Part shown: positions 25,836-38,166 of the stretch, in pieces
Position numbering within the stretch: the first letter of the stretch is position 1
How the letters are laid out: each line of letters begins with the position of its first letter
Origin: Chamaecyparis obtusa
Lineage: Eukaryota; Streptophyta; Pinopsida; Cupressales; Cupressaceae
Assembly (NCBI GenBank): GCA_027943335.1
Contig: BSBK01008429.1
Span: 248,001-312,000 of the forward strand
DNA length: 64,000 nucleotides
Reading direction: 5' to 3'
Made by a program: the position numbers and the translations under genes
The notes under the pieces: model-generated
The model's database searches: none
Told to the model about the DNA's origin: nothing
Seen by the model: the letters and a program-made list of their open reading frames with translations, nothing else

Positions 25836-28800
25836 AGTTCAAAATTCATATTTACTAGCCGTTAAATGAGAAAAACTTAAAATGCCCTAGCCTTATTCTA
25901 TTTTCATGTTACTTTTTTGGGTGACTTAGAATCCTAGTCTGCATGTCCTAATTAAAGTCCTTTAAGTTGTTCAATGGTTAGGTTTTCATGTCCGGTGGGA
26001 TCCCTTTTAATTTTTCCTAAGTTTCTACCCTGGTGGCCTTTAAATTTTTCCAAAGTCCATGCACTAATATTTCCTAATGTTTTGGCTTATGTGTTTCCTA
26101 GGCCCGGCTCTGACAACATCTACATCTAACGGCTATTGTCAAAGTGCAAGTGATGTGTTAGAGGCTTGCGAAGTTGTGACAACCATTCATTCTCTCTGTG
26201 ACGTAACCTTTCATATCAGTGGGTCCACTACCATGTAAGCACAGATGGAAGTTCTTCATTGGTTAGGAATAGTGAGTTGGACATTCTATCAGTGGGATCC
26301 ATTTTCAAGTAGATTCCAGATCCATGATTGGTGTATCAGCACATAGAATCTCAAGAGCCCTTTAGATCGTGCACCATCTATCTGATTGTCCAGGTGTTAT
26401 GATTAGTAAGTAGTGGGTCCAAAGTGACATGTAAGTACAAATGGCAAGCTATGATTGGCCCATGTAGTAGTGACTCGGCAGGTGTTAGTGGGTCCTAGTA
26501 TCCGGCATGTTAGTGGGTCTTGACCTTGTTAGTGAATCAATGAATGGTGTAAGTTCTTATTGAATGTGTGAGAGGCTTGAGATTATGTGATAGCCATTCA
26601 TCTCATCCAGTGTCAGAGGGTTGTCAGGGCAGGGTAAGATTCCTCATCTGATGTTGAGTGTGTAATCTGATGGAATCTGGGAGGTCTATGTGAAGATGAG
26701 ACGACCATCAATCTTCTTCATGCGGGCCCAATTAGTTTATCAATATTTTTGGTGGTTTTGACAAATGCTTGCTTGGTTCACTAGTTCACGTGATGTTTTA
26801 GCGAAAGGTCTAGTGACTTAGTGATTTGGCAAATAGTGTTTGCATAGTAGCCAAATGATTTAGCAGTGCTCTCAAAGTTCTCATGAATGGGTGAGGGTTT
26901 CTTTAGTTGTGTGTTCACCAAACGGATAGAGGGTTAAGGGTTAGCTGAGGACAGTGGGACCACATGATGATTCAACACTGAGGTGTCAATTTTTGATTGA
27001 TTGAGCTGGAGGATGATGAGGAATACTGTAGGGTATGGCTATTGTCAAAAAGGTCAGTGACGAGGACAAGATCTACGGTTGGCATAAGTTCTCATTGGTT
27101 GTGTCAGAGCCATGAGATCTTACACTCGCCATCCATTTTCAAAGGCTTAGGTGGGTGGGTCGTGTGTCAAAGATGACCGAGCATGAGTAGCAAATGAGGT
27201 AGTGACAAGTGGCATAAAGCAGGCCTAGGCAGGGGTCTAAGGTCTAGTGGTCCTGATAAAAGAGGTTGGCGGCTCAACAAATTTCAAAGGCCTCACTCAT
27301 TCGCATAATAAATTGGTGATACTCTAAATCGACTGGCGGTCCAACGAGCAAGTGTTTGCGTAATAGCCAAATGAATTGGTGGAAAGGTGAAACATTTTGT
27401 GAATTGGCGAAAACCTTTTGTCACTAGTTCACTAAATATGGGACTGAGGTTAAATGCTTTCCTTTTATCGCTAGGTCACGGAGTTAAAGATGGGTTAAGG
27501 TTTTCTTTCCGTGGACAGGAAAAAGCATTTTTGCGTAGTCACTGGGAGTAAACTCGAGGGTAGCAGTTGAGTTAAGACTTAAAGCCCGGGAAGAGGAAAG
27601 ATCCAATGGTCATGACATAAAGTTGGCCCAGACTTAAATTATGACTGCCGATTTGTTGCTGGCACTTGAATGTGACCATTGTAATTCAAATTTGAATTTT
27701 TTGAGGGTTTCCAATGATAGAAAGGACTGGTTTTAATTACTTTAGAGGCCAAATTTGATTTGTTTGGTGGTGCCAGTGGTTGCAGTGTGGTCCAGGTTGC
27801 CATGATTGATTGTTGTAGGATGTTTTTTTGTACTATGAGGGATGGTTTTGTGCTGCAGGTGGCCAGACAGACTGGTTTTTATGGCAGATTTCTTGGTTCT
27901 CCATCCTGATCTCATAGATTTTCATGACTACGGACCTTTCTAGATCTATTTCTCTGAGATTGCTTGGTTTCTTGCCCCTGTAATAATTTTTGTTGTAATT
28001 AGGGTTGGTGTAGTTGTTAAAACCCTAACCCTAGCTGTCTAAAGCTTGTTGCATCCTAAATTCTTTTAGGATCCCAAGGCAGCTAGTGGTATATATGGTT
28101 GTATTTTTTACTTTGTAAGGGTTCAAGTTTTCTTCTGAGAGCTGATTCCATGAATGTTCTACCTTGTATATATTGCCTTCTTCTCTACATATAGGGTTCC
28201 CTCTTTCCTCTCTAGTTTTGGAGAATATAATACAAATTGTGAGAGTTTGTCTTATGTATGAGATTCAATATGTTTCTACTATTATCAGATTGTCTCCATC
28301 TTGGGTTTTAGACTTATTGATTATGGCATCAAAGGTGTTGTGATCTTTCTATGTGCATTTCCTATGTGTCTACAATAGAGTTGTTTTCACAGAAACAACT
28401 AGGTCTAGGATTGGTTCTCAGGTGTGTATGAACTAGGATATCAAGGGCATCTCATGTTTGTCTTCTAGTGGATGTTGGTTAATGTATTACTTGTTTATAA
28501 GTCTCTTCTAAGGGGAGGGTTAAAATCCTTTCAATGGGTGATAACACATTTGGATACACAAGTGGTTTGATAATGTATGGTCTGATCAATGGTGTATGGC
28601 TGATGTAAGGCATCACCATATTTGAATGTACTATCCTCTTGTTTCATAGCTTTCTGTTGCAGTGAGGTGTTTGACTCTGCTACCCATTGGATAAGGCACT
28701 GGTCTATGAGAGACTAAGGGTATTTCAAGGGTCTATTCAACCCAACATTAAAATCATCAAATCAAATACCTTTTCCTTTCATGTTGGTAGTAGTAGTAGG

Positions 28801-29119
28801 AGGTCCTTTCTAGTCTTCAGACTCATTCTATGCAAGTAGGGATATTGCATGTGAATTGGCTTCATTGGGGTACAAGTTACCTAAAGGGGTTTGAAGATTA
28901 TTCCACAATAATATATCTATGGCCTATTTTTTATCTTAAGGTGTCTTGAGTGTGTAGATAAGGCAATACCCACTTGAGTTATGTGGAGCTCAAAGAAGAA
29001 GGAGGATTCCTTTCAATCCTCATCAATTGGATTGTTTTCTTATAAAATTTGAGTGCCTGACCTGAGATGCAAGCCCATCTATTGATTCAAGTTTGGTCCT
29101 TCAAGAAAAGGCTCCAAAA
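25752..29119 (+). repeat. 5' LTR of the gag-only element
   Basis: Direct repeat of 39502-42868. A TATA-like GTATATATGG with TTTTACTTTGTAAGG lies near 28090-28120 and could mark the transcription start region. No long open frame. Confidence 0.92.
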
Positions 29120-29122
29120 AAT

Positions 29123-29140
29123 TGGCGACTCTGCTGGGGA
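29123..29140 (+). other. Primer-binding site of the gag-only element
   Basis: TGGCGACTCTGCTGGGGA, three bases after the LTR. This is not the iMet type; it resembles primer sites used by Ogre-like gypsy elements (tRNA-Arg type, from memory, not checked). Confidence 0.75.
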
Positions 29141-29300
29141 TTGAAATAAAGTTACCATTATTCTTTTCCCAGAGTCTGGTTATATGATCAAAGAGTCAAA
29201 TACAAAAATAAAGCATTTGCTAATATTTTCTCAATAAGTATTGAGTGGCGGCTCTCAGTTTCTCTATTTGATCAGTGTGGTTTTTGATAAATAGTGAGGC

Positions 29301-29561
29301 TTGGTGAAGTTCTTGGTTGATCGGAAGAAGACACAAAAGGTGAAGTATTTTTCCTCTTCAAGGAGGTGGCAACTCTACATAGCAAAGAACCTGATGGAGT
29401 TTCAATATGAGCTCTGGATTTACCTTGCCTTCCGGTCAACAAAGTTTTTCTACTGCAGAACTTCTAGGTATCATGCTTTCATGTTTGGAAATGTTTCCTT
29501 ATTAAGTGATCAAGCACTAAGAAAAGGAATAAGTTTGGAGTATGTAGGAAGGGCTCAGTGA
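29301..29561 (+). other. Short leader open frame, doubtful
   Basis: An 86-codon frame between the primer site and gag (KFLVDRKKTQKVKYFSS). No family recognised. It may be chance or a remnant of leader sequence of the gag-only element. Confidence 0.2.
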
Positions 29562-29618
29562 CAAAAGAGGATTAGTTTCAAGTATAGATTTCCTGTCATT
29601 AGTCTTGAAGATTTTTAA

Positions 29619-30645
29619 GTGGGTGTACAAAAGCTACAGCTAGTGATGGATGTTCACAGGGTTTCTTTTGTCAAAGGATATGTGCCATTTTGTTATGATG
29701 GCATACCTAGTTTCCCTAATAAGATCCTTGATGGAATCGAGAGATATTTACCAAAGTATGATAGGGACCAGCATCAGTCAGCAAGGAAACATGTTCGGTG
29801 CTTTGTTGATGTGATGTGTGATTTTGATGTTTGCCATGAAGACCTATGGATGAAATTATTTGTTCAAACTTTAGAAGGTGATGCTAGAGACTGGTTCTCT
29901 TTTCAACCAGCATGTTCAATTTCATTTGGGAGTGAGATGCATTTGGCCTTCATGGAGCAATTTGGAGAAAGGGTAAGCATATCTGATTCCTATGATAAGT
30001 TTTTAAAGATTCATATTGAGAGTGATGAACTTGTCCCTCAATTCAATATCAGATTTGCAAGAGTATTGAATGAAATCCCTGAGAGTTATAGACCCAATGA
30101 TCAAGTATGTATGAATGTCTACTTTGATGCATTTGTTAAGAAAATGAACTACTTGCTGACGGATAAAGAACCTAGGTCATTATATCAGGCATTTATAACT
30201 ACGATGGACATTGAGAACAATTTGAAATATGGATTGACCAGAGGTCATTTTTCCATGAATATATGCTAGTCTAATGAATATGAAAGAAGAGAAGAATGTA
30301 GTGTTGATACCACAATTCCAAATTAGTGTATCAACACTCCTGTTGTAAATTGTAATCAAGTTGAAATGTCAAATCAAGATATGTGTATAAATGTTGTTGA
30401 GTCTTTTGCTACTGATGAGACATGTATTCAGGATGCTACAATAGTGAGATATATTCTAGACCTTGGTAGAATTGAGTAGTGTGATGGTGTTTTGAGTTGT
30501 AAATTTTCCACTGCAATCAATTCTTATAATTTTGATTATAAGCATGATTTTGCTAATGCTCCTAGGCATGAGGTTGATGCTTCTATGTCTCAATATCATA
30601 CAAGTGAGGAGGCTGAAAATTATGTCTCTAATGATGAGTTTGAAG
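29619..30645 (+). pseudogene. gag: Gag domain of the gag-only element, with start of acidic extension
   Basis: The frame holds a Ty3/gypsy gag capsid region: FVDVMCDFDVCHEDLWMK, VQTLEGDARDWF and AFMEQFGERVS at about residues 65-120. TAG at 30267, near 30325 and near 30477 interrupt it, but the same frame goes on with acidic text (RHEVDASMSQYHTSEEAENY) up to the TGAAG target of the inner element at 30641-30645. After that element the frame resumes at 38167. Gag would form the capsid; no zinc knuckle is seen. Confidence 0.85.
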
Positions 30646-31767
30646 TGTTGGCATTAAGTATGTTTGTCATTAGTAACAACACTTATTCAGACTCTGTATG
30701 TTTACCGAGCAGACAGGATAGTGTTTACCAAGTAGATAGGACAGTGTTTACCGAAGAGACTGAGATTCACAATGCTTACCGAGTTATCATTACCGAGTGA
30801 TGAAATGAGTAGTGTTTACCGAGTGCCAGCATGGTAAATAGGGAATTCAGTTTCTACCAAGTGACACTATATCTACTAACTCTCTAGTATATACCAAGTT
30901 CGAAACTACAACCGAGTGGTTAGTATAGACTGAGCCTCCACTTCTACTAAGAGCATGAGGATACCGAGTAACATAGTGGATGCTGAGTATCAAAAAGTCA
31001 TCGAGTTAGTTTGCAATAATTGAGCAACTATAGTTGGGCCGACTCAGTAATATTTGTGTTAGCTTGTTTGAGAGCTGACTTTGTAATTATTTTATAATTG
31101 TTTTGGATTGATATATAAACATTGTTTTGTATCATATCCAAAGAAGAAGAAAAAAGACCAAGAAGTGTGAAAAGGAGAAGAAAGGTAGAGATAAGAAAAT
31201 TACAAAGGGCTACAATAGTATAAGGACTAGCAAAGATATATCCATCACAAAAGGTGATCAGTACATCAAAGAATCTCAATCAGCAAGTACAGTTGCAAGT
31301 AAGAGATCTACTGTTTCATCCTAACAGGTGAATCAGCCTAAAATACTTTAACAAGGTAGACTTAACAGTCTTTGTAAAATCTCTTAACCGAGTGCATACT
31401 TCTTTGTATGTTTGTAAATCCTCTAACAAGGTGGACCTAGTAGTCCTTATTGCTCCTAACAGGGCAGATCATTAGAAGTGATCATTGTAAGCCTTAATCG
31501 ACAAACTTTATACTGCAGTATTGAAGTTTTGTGGGTATCATCCCCACCCCAGTTTTACTTTCTATTTGGAAAGTTTCTTGGTCACCAAATCTCTATGTTC
31601 AAAGTGTTATGAATGTTTTATTCTTTCTATTACTCATGCATGGAGTTAGCTTATTGATCTAAATGTTATTTGGAATATGGTTAAGATCTTAATTTGTTAA
31701 AAGTTTTGAAGTTACTAATTCACCCCTCCCCTCTCAGTAACTTGGCTAGTCTTGAATATTTCTAACA
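30646..31767 (+). repeat. 5' LTR of the pol-less copia-like element
   Basis: Its first 400 bp carry about a dozen spaced copies of TACCGAG or close variants, an array probably in U3. A TATA-like TTGATATATAAACATTG follows at about 31108, giving a promoter candidate. Confidence 0.92.
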
Positions 31768-31769
31768 AT

Positions 31770-31781
31770 TGGTATCAAAGC
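31770..31781 (+). other. Primer-binding site
   Basis: TGGTATCAAAGC two bases after the LTR, complementary to initiator tRNA-Met. Confidence 0.88.
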
Positions 31782-31831
31782 TTTGTGGTTCTCAAGATAA
31801 AGTTTGATAGCTTGAGAAAAGATTCAGGATA

Positions 31832-33037
31832 ATGGAGATATTCAGACTTAAGAAAGTAATCAAGAATGAAAAGCTAGATCTAGAAATGGCCATAGCTCAA
31901 TTCAAGGAAGCAAAAGAGCATCTTTTCCTATCCCTAAAAAGAAGGAAGGAACTTGCAAATCAGATGAATGACCACCAGTATGTTGAAGAAAAGATTGAAG
32001 ACTTTTTCCCTTCAAGTAGCTCAGATGAGGTAAATAATGCAATCAAAGAACTTCTAGAAAAGAATGGATCTCTGCAAGAAGAAGTAAGAAAATTGAAAAG
32101 AGAACAGCAAATTCAATCAACAAGATCCTGTGAAATCTTAGAACAAAGAAACAAGATGAAAGATGAAATAGATGGAAAGAACAATGAAATCTAGAATCAA
32201 ACTCTTCAGCTAGAAAACCTTATTGAGCAAGTCTCCAATGCAAATGAAGAAATCCTGACTCTGAGATCAGAAAATGAAAATATAAGAGAGGAGTTGAGAT
32301 CTAAAAAGAAAATCAATTTAAGATTGGTGAATGACCTAGACACTGAAAGGCAAATCAATGAGAGAATGTTGAAATCTTAAGAAGATATAAATTAGGTGTA
32401 TGAACGAAACCTTCATAAGCAAAAAGGAAAAGTAGGACTTGGATACAAAGAGGAAGGTGAATCCTCCAAACAAGGTACTCAAAAGAATCAGAAACCCACT
32501 TGTAATCACTGTGGCAAAATTGGTCATACTTCAAACAAATGTTGGAGCAATGGAAAAGCACAATTCAATGGAAAATGCTACAATTGCAATCAGCATGGTC
32601 ATAAAGCAAATGAATGCAAGGAGAAACCAAGATTTAAAGGAAAATGTCACAAATGTAACAAGAAAAGTCACAAGGCATCAGAATGCAGAACTAAAACACC
32701 CAATCTAGTAGAACAAATTGTGAAAGCAATATTTGGTAGGGATTACAACACTTGATGCAGGTGTCATTACTGTGGAGAATATGGACACATTGGCATGAAT
32801 TGTGTAAGGCATCACTTGAGAAAAAGGGAAACTACCATAAGATGTTATAAATGCATGAAGCTTGGTCACATAGCTAAAAATTGCATGAATTCAAGAAAAG
32901 TTGAAGATGAAAAGAAAGAAAAAGTAGATAGCATCAGGAAGCAGATGAGACAACAGTGGATTCCTAAACCTATTGAGCAAACCAATCAAAGTAATGAAGT
33001 CACTCATGAAGAGGGTGGCTCTATCAATTGTAACTAA
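31832..33037 (+). pseudogene. gag: Gag-like protein with coiled coil and five CCHC knuckles
   Basis: One frame from ATG at 31832 with a Lys/Glu-rich coiled coil (about the first 180 residues; EVRKLKREQQ, LRSENENIREELRSKK) and then five zinc knuckles: CNHCGKIGHTSNKC, CYNCNQHGHKANEC, CHKCNKKSHKASEC, CHYCGEYGHIGMNC and CYKCMKLGHIAKNC. In-frame stops near 32193, 32378, 32393 and 32753 break it. The usual copia capsid domain is missing from the N-terminus. The knuckles would bind element RNA. Five in a row is more than the one or two usual in plant copia gag. Confidence 0.85.
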
Positions 33038-33486
33038 GTCTCCAAGAAAGCACTAGAACTGTATCTTCATAGACATATTCCAAAACAGTTCCAGAATTGA
33101 AAGGGAGAAAGATCCAAATCAGTATGCAAGATACAATAGGATCACAAGAAGGTCAGTATCAGTTATCACCGAGCAAGGTTGGGAGTAACCTAATTTCATA
33201 TGGTTATCGAGTAAGGTCAGAGCAGTATGAATTTGTATGTTCTTCGAGTTGTGAAATCTTCACCGAGCAATTAATGCATAGTGGATGACAGTCTGTTAGG
33301 TTCAATACCCTAATTCCTATGGAGCATTAATGAAATTTTTTTAACAAAAAGCATAAAATCAAGTTCATTCTTCACCGCGAATATCAGCATATTGAGCAGA
33401 GAAATTTCTAGTGCGATCAAGTGATTCAAAGAAAAATTTTGCATCAGAAATTTCTTTGAATAATTTTTCTTTTCTATCAAGCTACC

Positions 33487-36400
33487 ATGGCATCATCCAA
33501 CACCAAAGTAAAGAAAGGTTCAGAAATGTTAGTTCAAGGAGAATGGAAAGTGCCAGATTTCAAACTCGTGCCCACGATTGAAGAAACCCTAGACTTGAGT
33601 GGAGCTCAATCTTAGATTCCTCCAAAGGTACTTCTTGTAAATGACATTCGCAGTCATTTTAAAGGTACAATTCAAGACCTTGGAACCCTAGAGATAGATG
33701 TTGTTTGTGATGAACTGTGCATTGATGGTAATCTCAAACTAGAACATAAACATTTGGAAGATAAGGGTTTGACACATATCACCCACTTGCCTCGGAGTTT
33801 CTAGATAAAATGGATTGATATATCCTAAGTCAAGTGCATGAAGGTAAAATTTGGCTTGAGGAACTAGTGGAAATAACAAAGAAGATGATTCATCGAATCA
33901 CTAGTCTTCCCATGCTTGCCAAGGCTAAATCTACAAAAACCCTAGGTTGGGTAGAGCTGGAAAAGAAAACCCTAGCCAAATGGGATGATAGAGGTATGAG
34001 AATAAACAGTATTACTGATGCAGAACTAAAATTTGGCACATATGTCATAGCTCACAACATATGCAGTTCAAGTTGATAGAATAGTGTTCCATGTGAAGCA
34101 GTTGACCTAGCCTATAAAATTGTGAAGAACAATCTGACATTTGACCTAGCAGATTTATTATTGAAACAGTTCAACAAGAATATGGAGAGCATCCAAACCT
34201 CAAAGAACAATCCATGTAAGTTTGGCTCGCTACTGGTTTGTCTATTTTTATATGCTCAAAAGTTTTTCCCATCAAAAGGCACAGTAAAATGGAGAAAGGA
34301 TGTGCCTATTATTTATCAGATAAATGAGTACATTGCAGAAATGGGTGAGAATTTTGCAAGCATAACGGATAACTATTTTGAATCTTTTAAAGAAAAGATG
34401 AATAACAGATTCTGGCCACAAAAGTTGGTGGGAGATTATAAAGATGATATTTGTTTCATGGTTGATTGTGATAGAGTATACATTCAGGTAGTAAGGCCTA
34501 GGATTGTATGGGTGAAACCTCTTATGAGGTAAACATTGATGAGACAAAGGATATAATTGAAGCCCTAGAAAATCAACCTGTTGATCCAAAGGCTCCATAC
34601 TTTGGAACATATGATGAAGCTAAGATAAGAATTGAGCTAAGCATAAAACTTCCACAGGCGGTTAACAAAGGTAGAAAGAGGATGGCCAAGATGCAATCTA
34701 GCACACCTCTAATGTTAACTGAGGGAAAATGAGAGGACATTGAAGAAGAAGAAGAAAAGAATGAGAGTGAAGAAGAACAAGTACCTATGAAGAAGAAAGG
34801 GAAGGTGACAATCACTAAGACACCAAAATAATTTACTGTAGTCTTCTCAAGAAAAACAAGGGGCAAGGCAGGTAAAGTCAATGATGATATAGTACTCAAA
34901 AGGCCTCTTCCCTCACTTGAACAAAAGATTAAGGATTTGAGAGAAGGATCTAGAATTTCAAATTTCAAATCTCTCAAATATGAAATTAGATCAGAGGCAG
35001 AGCAGCAGGAAATTGAAGATGCTGTTATTGAGAAAATGGGAAAATGGAAGTACTCACCTGATGATATGGCTTCTCAAATTCTAGGTGTTCTATTGGATAA
35101 AGTCAAGTTGAAATGGTCCAATGCAAGACAAACTGTCAAGGACATATATGCTCAAACCTTAAGACAGTTGATGCCAAGTTTGAAAAATGATGAAATAAAT
35201 AAGGCATTGATAGAAAATGAGTGCAAGATGATACTAAAATTCAATAGTTGTTTGATTATGATCAAAGATATAGAGTCGGTTGTGAAGAGTGCAAATTTTA
35301 CTTGGAAAAACATCTATCATCTTCACAAACTGAGTGTTGAAACCGTGATAATAAAAGATATTGAAGATGACAGTGATGATGAAGAAGAAGAAGTAGTTTA
35401 GATTGATAATGTTCAAATAGAAGAAGCCACTGAGGAAGCTAAGAAGAATGTTGAGGAAGATGATCCAGTTCGGATAGCTACAAAGGTGATTGCCTCACTT
35501 CCTCACTCTCTAGTAAAGATTGCTACATCTAGCCCAGAGATAATTCCAAGTGTGATTGTGACAACACCTGTAGATGCATCAAATGTCCAATCATCACTAA
35601 CACAGCTCAATGTATCAATGACAGAAGTGGCTACCACTTCATCTACCAAGCTTCAGCCTCCTTCTTCCACCAAGTTGCAGTCTTCAGCACCATCTTCAGT
35701 ACCTTCTTTAGTTTCAAGTTTTTCAGCAGCAAGTACTTCAGATTCTACAGTTGTAAATACTTTAGTTTTTGTTTTATCAAGTATTCCAGTTAGCATTCCA
35801 TCAGTCAGAAGTTTATCATTTTTCACTACAAGTCCTACTGTGTCTACAATAATTTCTACTACAAAAGTAATAAGTATAAAGACTCAATTGAGTACAAAAT
35901 TTTTGAGTAAGAATATAGAAGAGGACATAGATTTAGATGAGGAGATAGAAATTCCACAATTAGATTTTGCAAATCTTTCAGCAGACCAAATGAAAATAGT
36001 TGGTGAACTCCTCCAAAAGAAAGAGATAAGGAATATAAGATCATTGAGGATGCCAAGAATATTTTGACAGAAGCAATAGGTGTTGAAGATGATTCCTCTC
36101 AACACATTTTGTTACAGTTGGCAGAGGCAGTAAACAAGTTCAATGAGGATTCTTCTGGATCAGATAAGTTTCTTGAGAAGGTTGAGAAGAAGTTTGAAAA
36201 TAAAGTGCTTGAGCACATTGCTCAGCAAATAGCTGTCAATTAGGCAGAGTTATCTTCAATTTTGACTAGCATTGAGTCCTCCTATTCCAAGGTAACATCA
36301 TTTTTTGTCAAAGTATGTAATGTTGCCGAGTTCTCAAAGGAGATTAAAGACAAAATAAATAAGATTGATGAGGATCTAAAGATTAGTGCACAGAAGTTGC

Positions 36401-36742
36401 AACTTGAACCTAGTTCAAGCTCTGCACATCATATGACAGTCAGATTCCTATCTGATAAGCAGTCAGAGTTATTGAGAGAAGATGCAAGGATCAGGTCAAC
36501 ATTAATAGATATTCAAGACATGATCCTTCCCATCATGGATACAATGTAGAAGCATATTGCACACTCAAAAACATTGATCCATGACAATCAGTTTTCAATT
36601 GCAGATCACATGATTGAACTCTCTGCAGAAGTCCAAATTGCAGTCCATACGTGCAAGATTCTACAAGAAAATTGGGATAGAACTCTAGCATTAATAAGTA
36701 AGGTACATTCTAATTTTCTCTCACACTTTGGCATCTTCATGT
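33487..36742 (+). pseudogene. Long unknown frame in the position of pol
   Basis: About 1,085 codons from ATG at 33487 to a stop near 36740, with at least three frameshifts (about 33820, 34500 and 36040) and several stops. The first part looks globular (EGKIWLEELVEITKKM, GTVKWRKDVPIIYQINEYI, FWPQKLVGDYKDDICF). The middle is acidic (DDSDDEEEEVV near 35390) and then Ser/Thr/Pro-rich (35500-35850). The end is a coiled coil (KDKINKIDEDLKISAQKL near 36340). No RT, integrase or protease motif. Function unknown. The Ser/Thr linker plus coiled coil recalls extra frames in some plant retrotransposons, but I see no signal peptide or membrane span. Confidence 0.6.
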
Positions 36743-37004
36743 AAAATATTTTTATATACACCTTTGGCATTATTATCAAAAAGGGGGAGAAAGTATATAA
36801 GATATGTGAGATATGAAAGGGGGAGAAAATATATGAGAGAAATAGGAAATATAAGTATGAGGTGAAATAAGATATTTGTATATATACTGTATGGGGGAGA
36901 CATGAAATGTATATACAGTAGTATGACAAAGATAATTTTTTTGAAAAATCAAAAATAGATTCAGCATGATTTTTTGGGCAATAAGTTTTTTTGTCACTAA
37001 TGCC

Positions 37005-37016
37005 AAAGGGGGAGAT
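37005..37016 (+). other. Polypurine tract of the pol-less copia-like element
   Basis: AAAGGGGGAGAT directly before the 3' LTR. Confidence 0.85.
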
Positions 37017-38161
37017 TGTTGGCATTAAGTATGTTTGTCATTAGTAACAACACTTATTTAGACTCTGTATGTTTACCGAGTAGATAGGATAGTGTTTACT
37101 GAGCAGACAGGATAGTGTTTACCGAGTAGATAGGATAGTGTTTACCGAACAGACTGAGATTCGCAATGCTTACCGATTTATCATTACCGAGTGATGAAAT
37201 GAGCAGTTTTTACCAAGTGCCAACATGGTAAATAGGGAATTCAGTTTCTACCAAGTGACACTATATCTACCGAGTCTCTAGTATATACCGAGTTTGAAAC
37301 TACAATCGAGTCATTAGTATGGACCGAGCCTCCACTTCTACCGAGAGCATGACGATGTTGAGTAACACAGTGGATGCTGAGTATCAGAAAGTCACCGAGT
37401 TAGTTTGTAGTAACTGAGCAACTATATTTGGGCCGACTCAGTAATATTTGTGTTAGCTTGTTTTAGAGCTGACTTTGTAATTATTTTATAATTGTTTTGG
37501 ATTGATATATAAACATTGTTTTGTATCATATCTAAAGAAGAAAAAAAAAGAGCGAGAAGTGTGAAAAAGAGAAGAAAGGCAAAGATAAGAAAATTACAAA
37601 GGGCTATAGTAGTATAAGGAGCCGCAAAGATATATCCATCATAGAAGGTGATCAGTACATCAAAGAATCTTGATCAGCAAGTACAGTTGCAAGTAAGAGA
37701 TCTACTATTTCATCCTAACAGGTGAATCAACCTAAAATCCTTTAACAAGGTAGACTTAACAGTCTTTGTAAAATCTCTTAACTAAGTGCATACTTCTTTG
37801 TATGTTTGTAAATCCTCTAACAAGGTGGACCTTGCAGTCCTTAATGCTCCTAATAGGGCAGATCATCAGAAGTGATCATTGTAAGCCTTAACTGGCAAAC
37901 TTTATACTACAGTATTAAAGTTTTGTGGGTATCATCGCCACCCTAGTTTTACTTTCTATTTGGAAGATTTTAGGGTCACCAAATCTCTGTGTTCAAAGTG
38001 TTATGAATGTTTTATTCTTTCTATTACTCATGCATGCAGTTAGCTTATTGATCTAAATGTTATTTGGAATATGGTTATGAACTGAATTTGTTAAAAATTT
38101 TGAAATTACTAATTCACCCCTCCCCTCTCAGTAACTTGGCTAGTCTTGAATATTTCCAACA
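37017..38161 (+). repeat. 3' LTR of the pol-less copia-like element
   Basis: Direct repeat of 30646-31767, also with the TACCGAG array (about 37070-37420). Followed by target duplicate TGAAG. Confidence 0.92.
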
Positions 38162-38166
38162 TGAAG

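Larger units (their letters stand above)
30646..38161 (+). mobile_element. Pol-less copia-like element, innermost insertion
   Basis: LTRs 30646-31767 (1,122 bp) and 37017-38161 (1,145 bp) start TGTTGGCATT and end CTAACA or CCAACA. The exact target duplicate TGAAG flanks both ends (30641-30645 and 38162-38166). iMet primer site at 31770 and purine tract at 37005-37016. The internal 5.2 kb codes a gag-type protein with five zinc knuckles and a long unknown frame, but no protease, integrase or RT motif is found. LTRs differ by about one base in twenty by eye, less than those of the elements around it, as the nesting order predicts. Confidence 0.92.

Noticed and set aside
34573..37025. Minus-strand frames opposite the long unknown frame
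   Set aside because: Phe/Leu/Ser-rich complements of AAG/GAA-rich coding sequence; no independent support.
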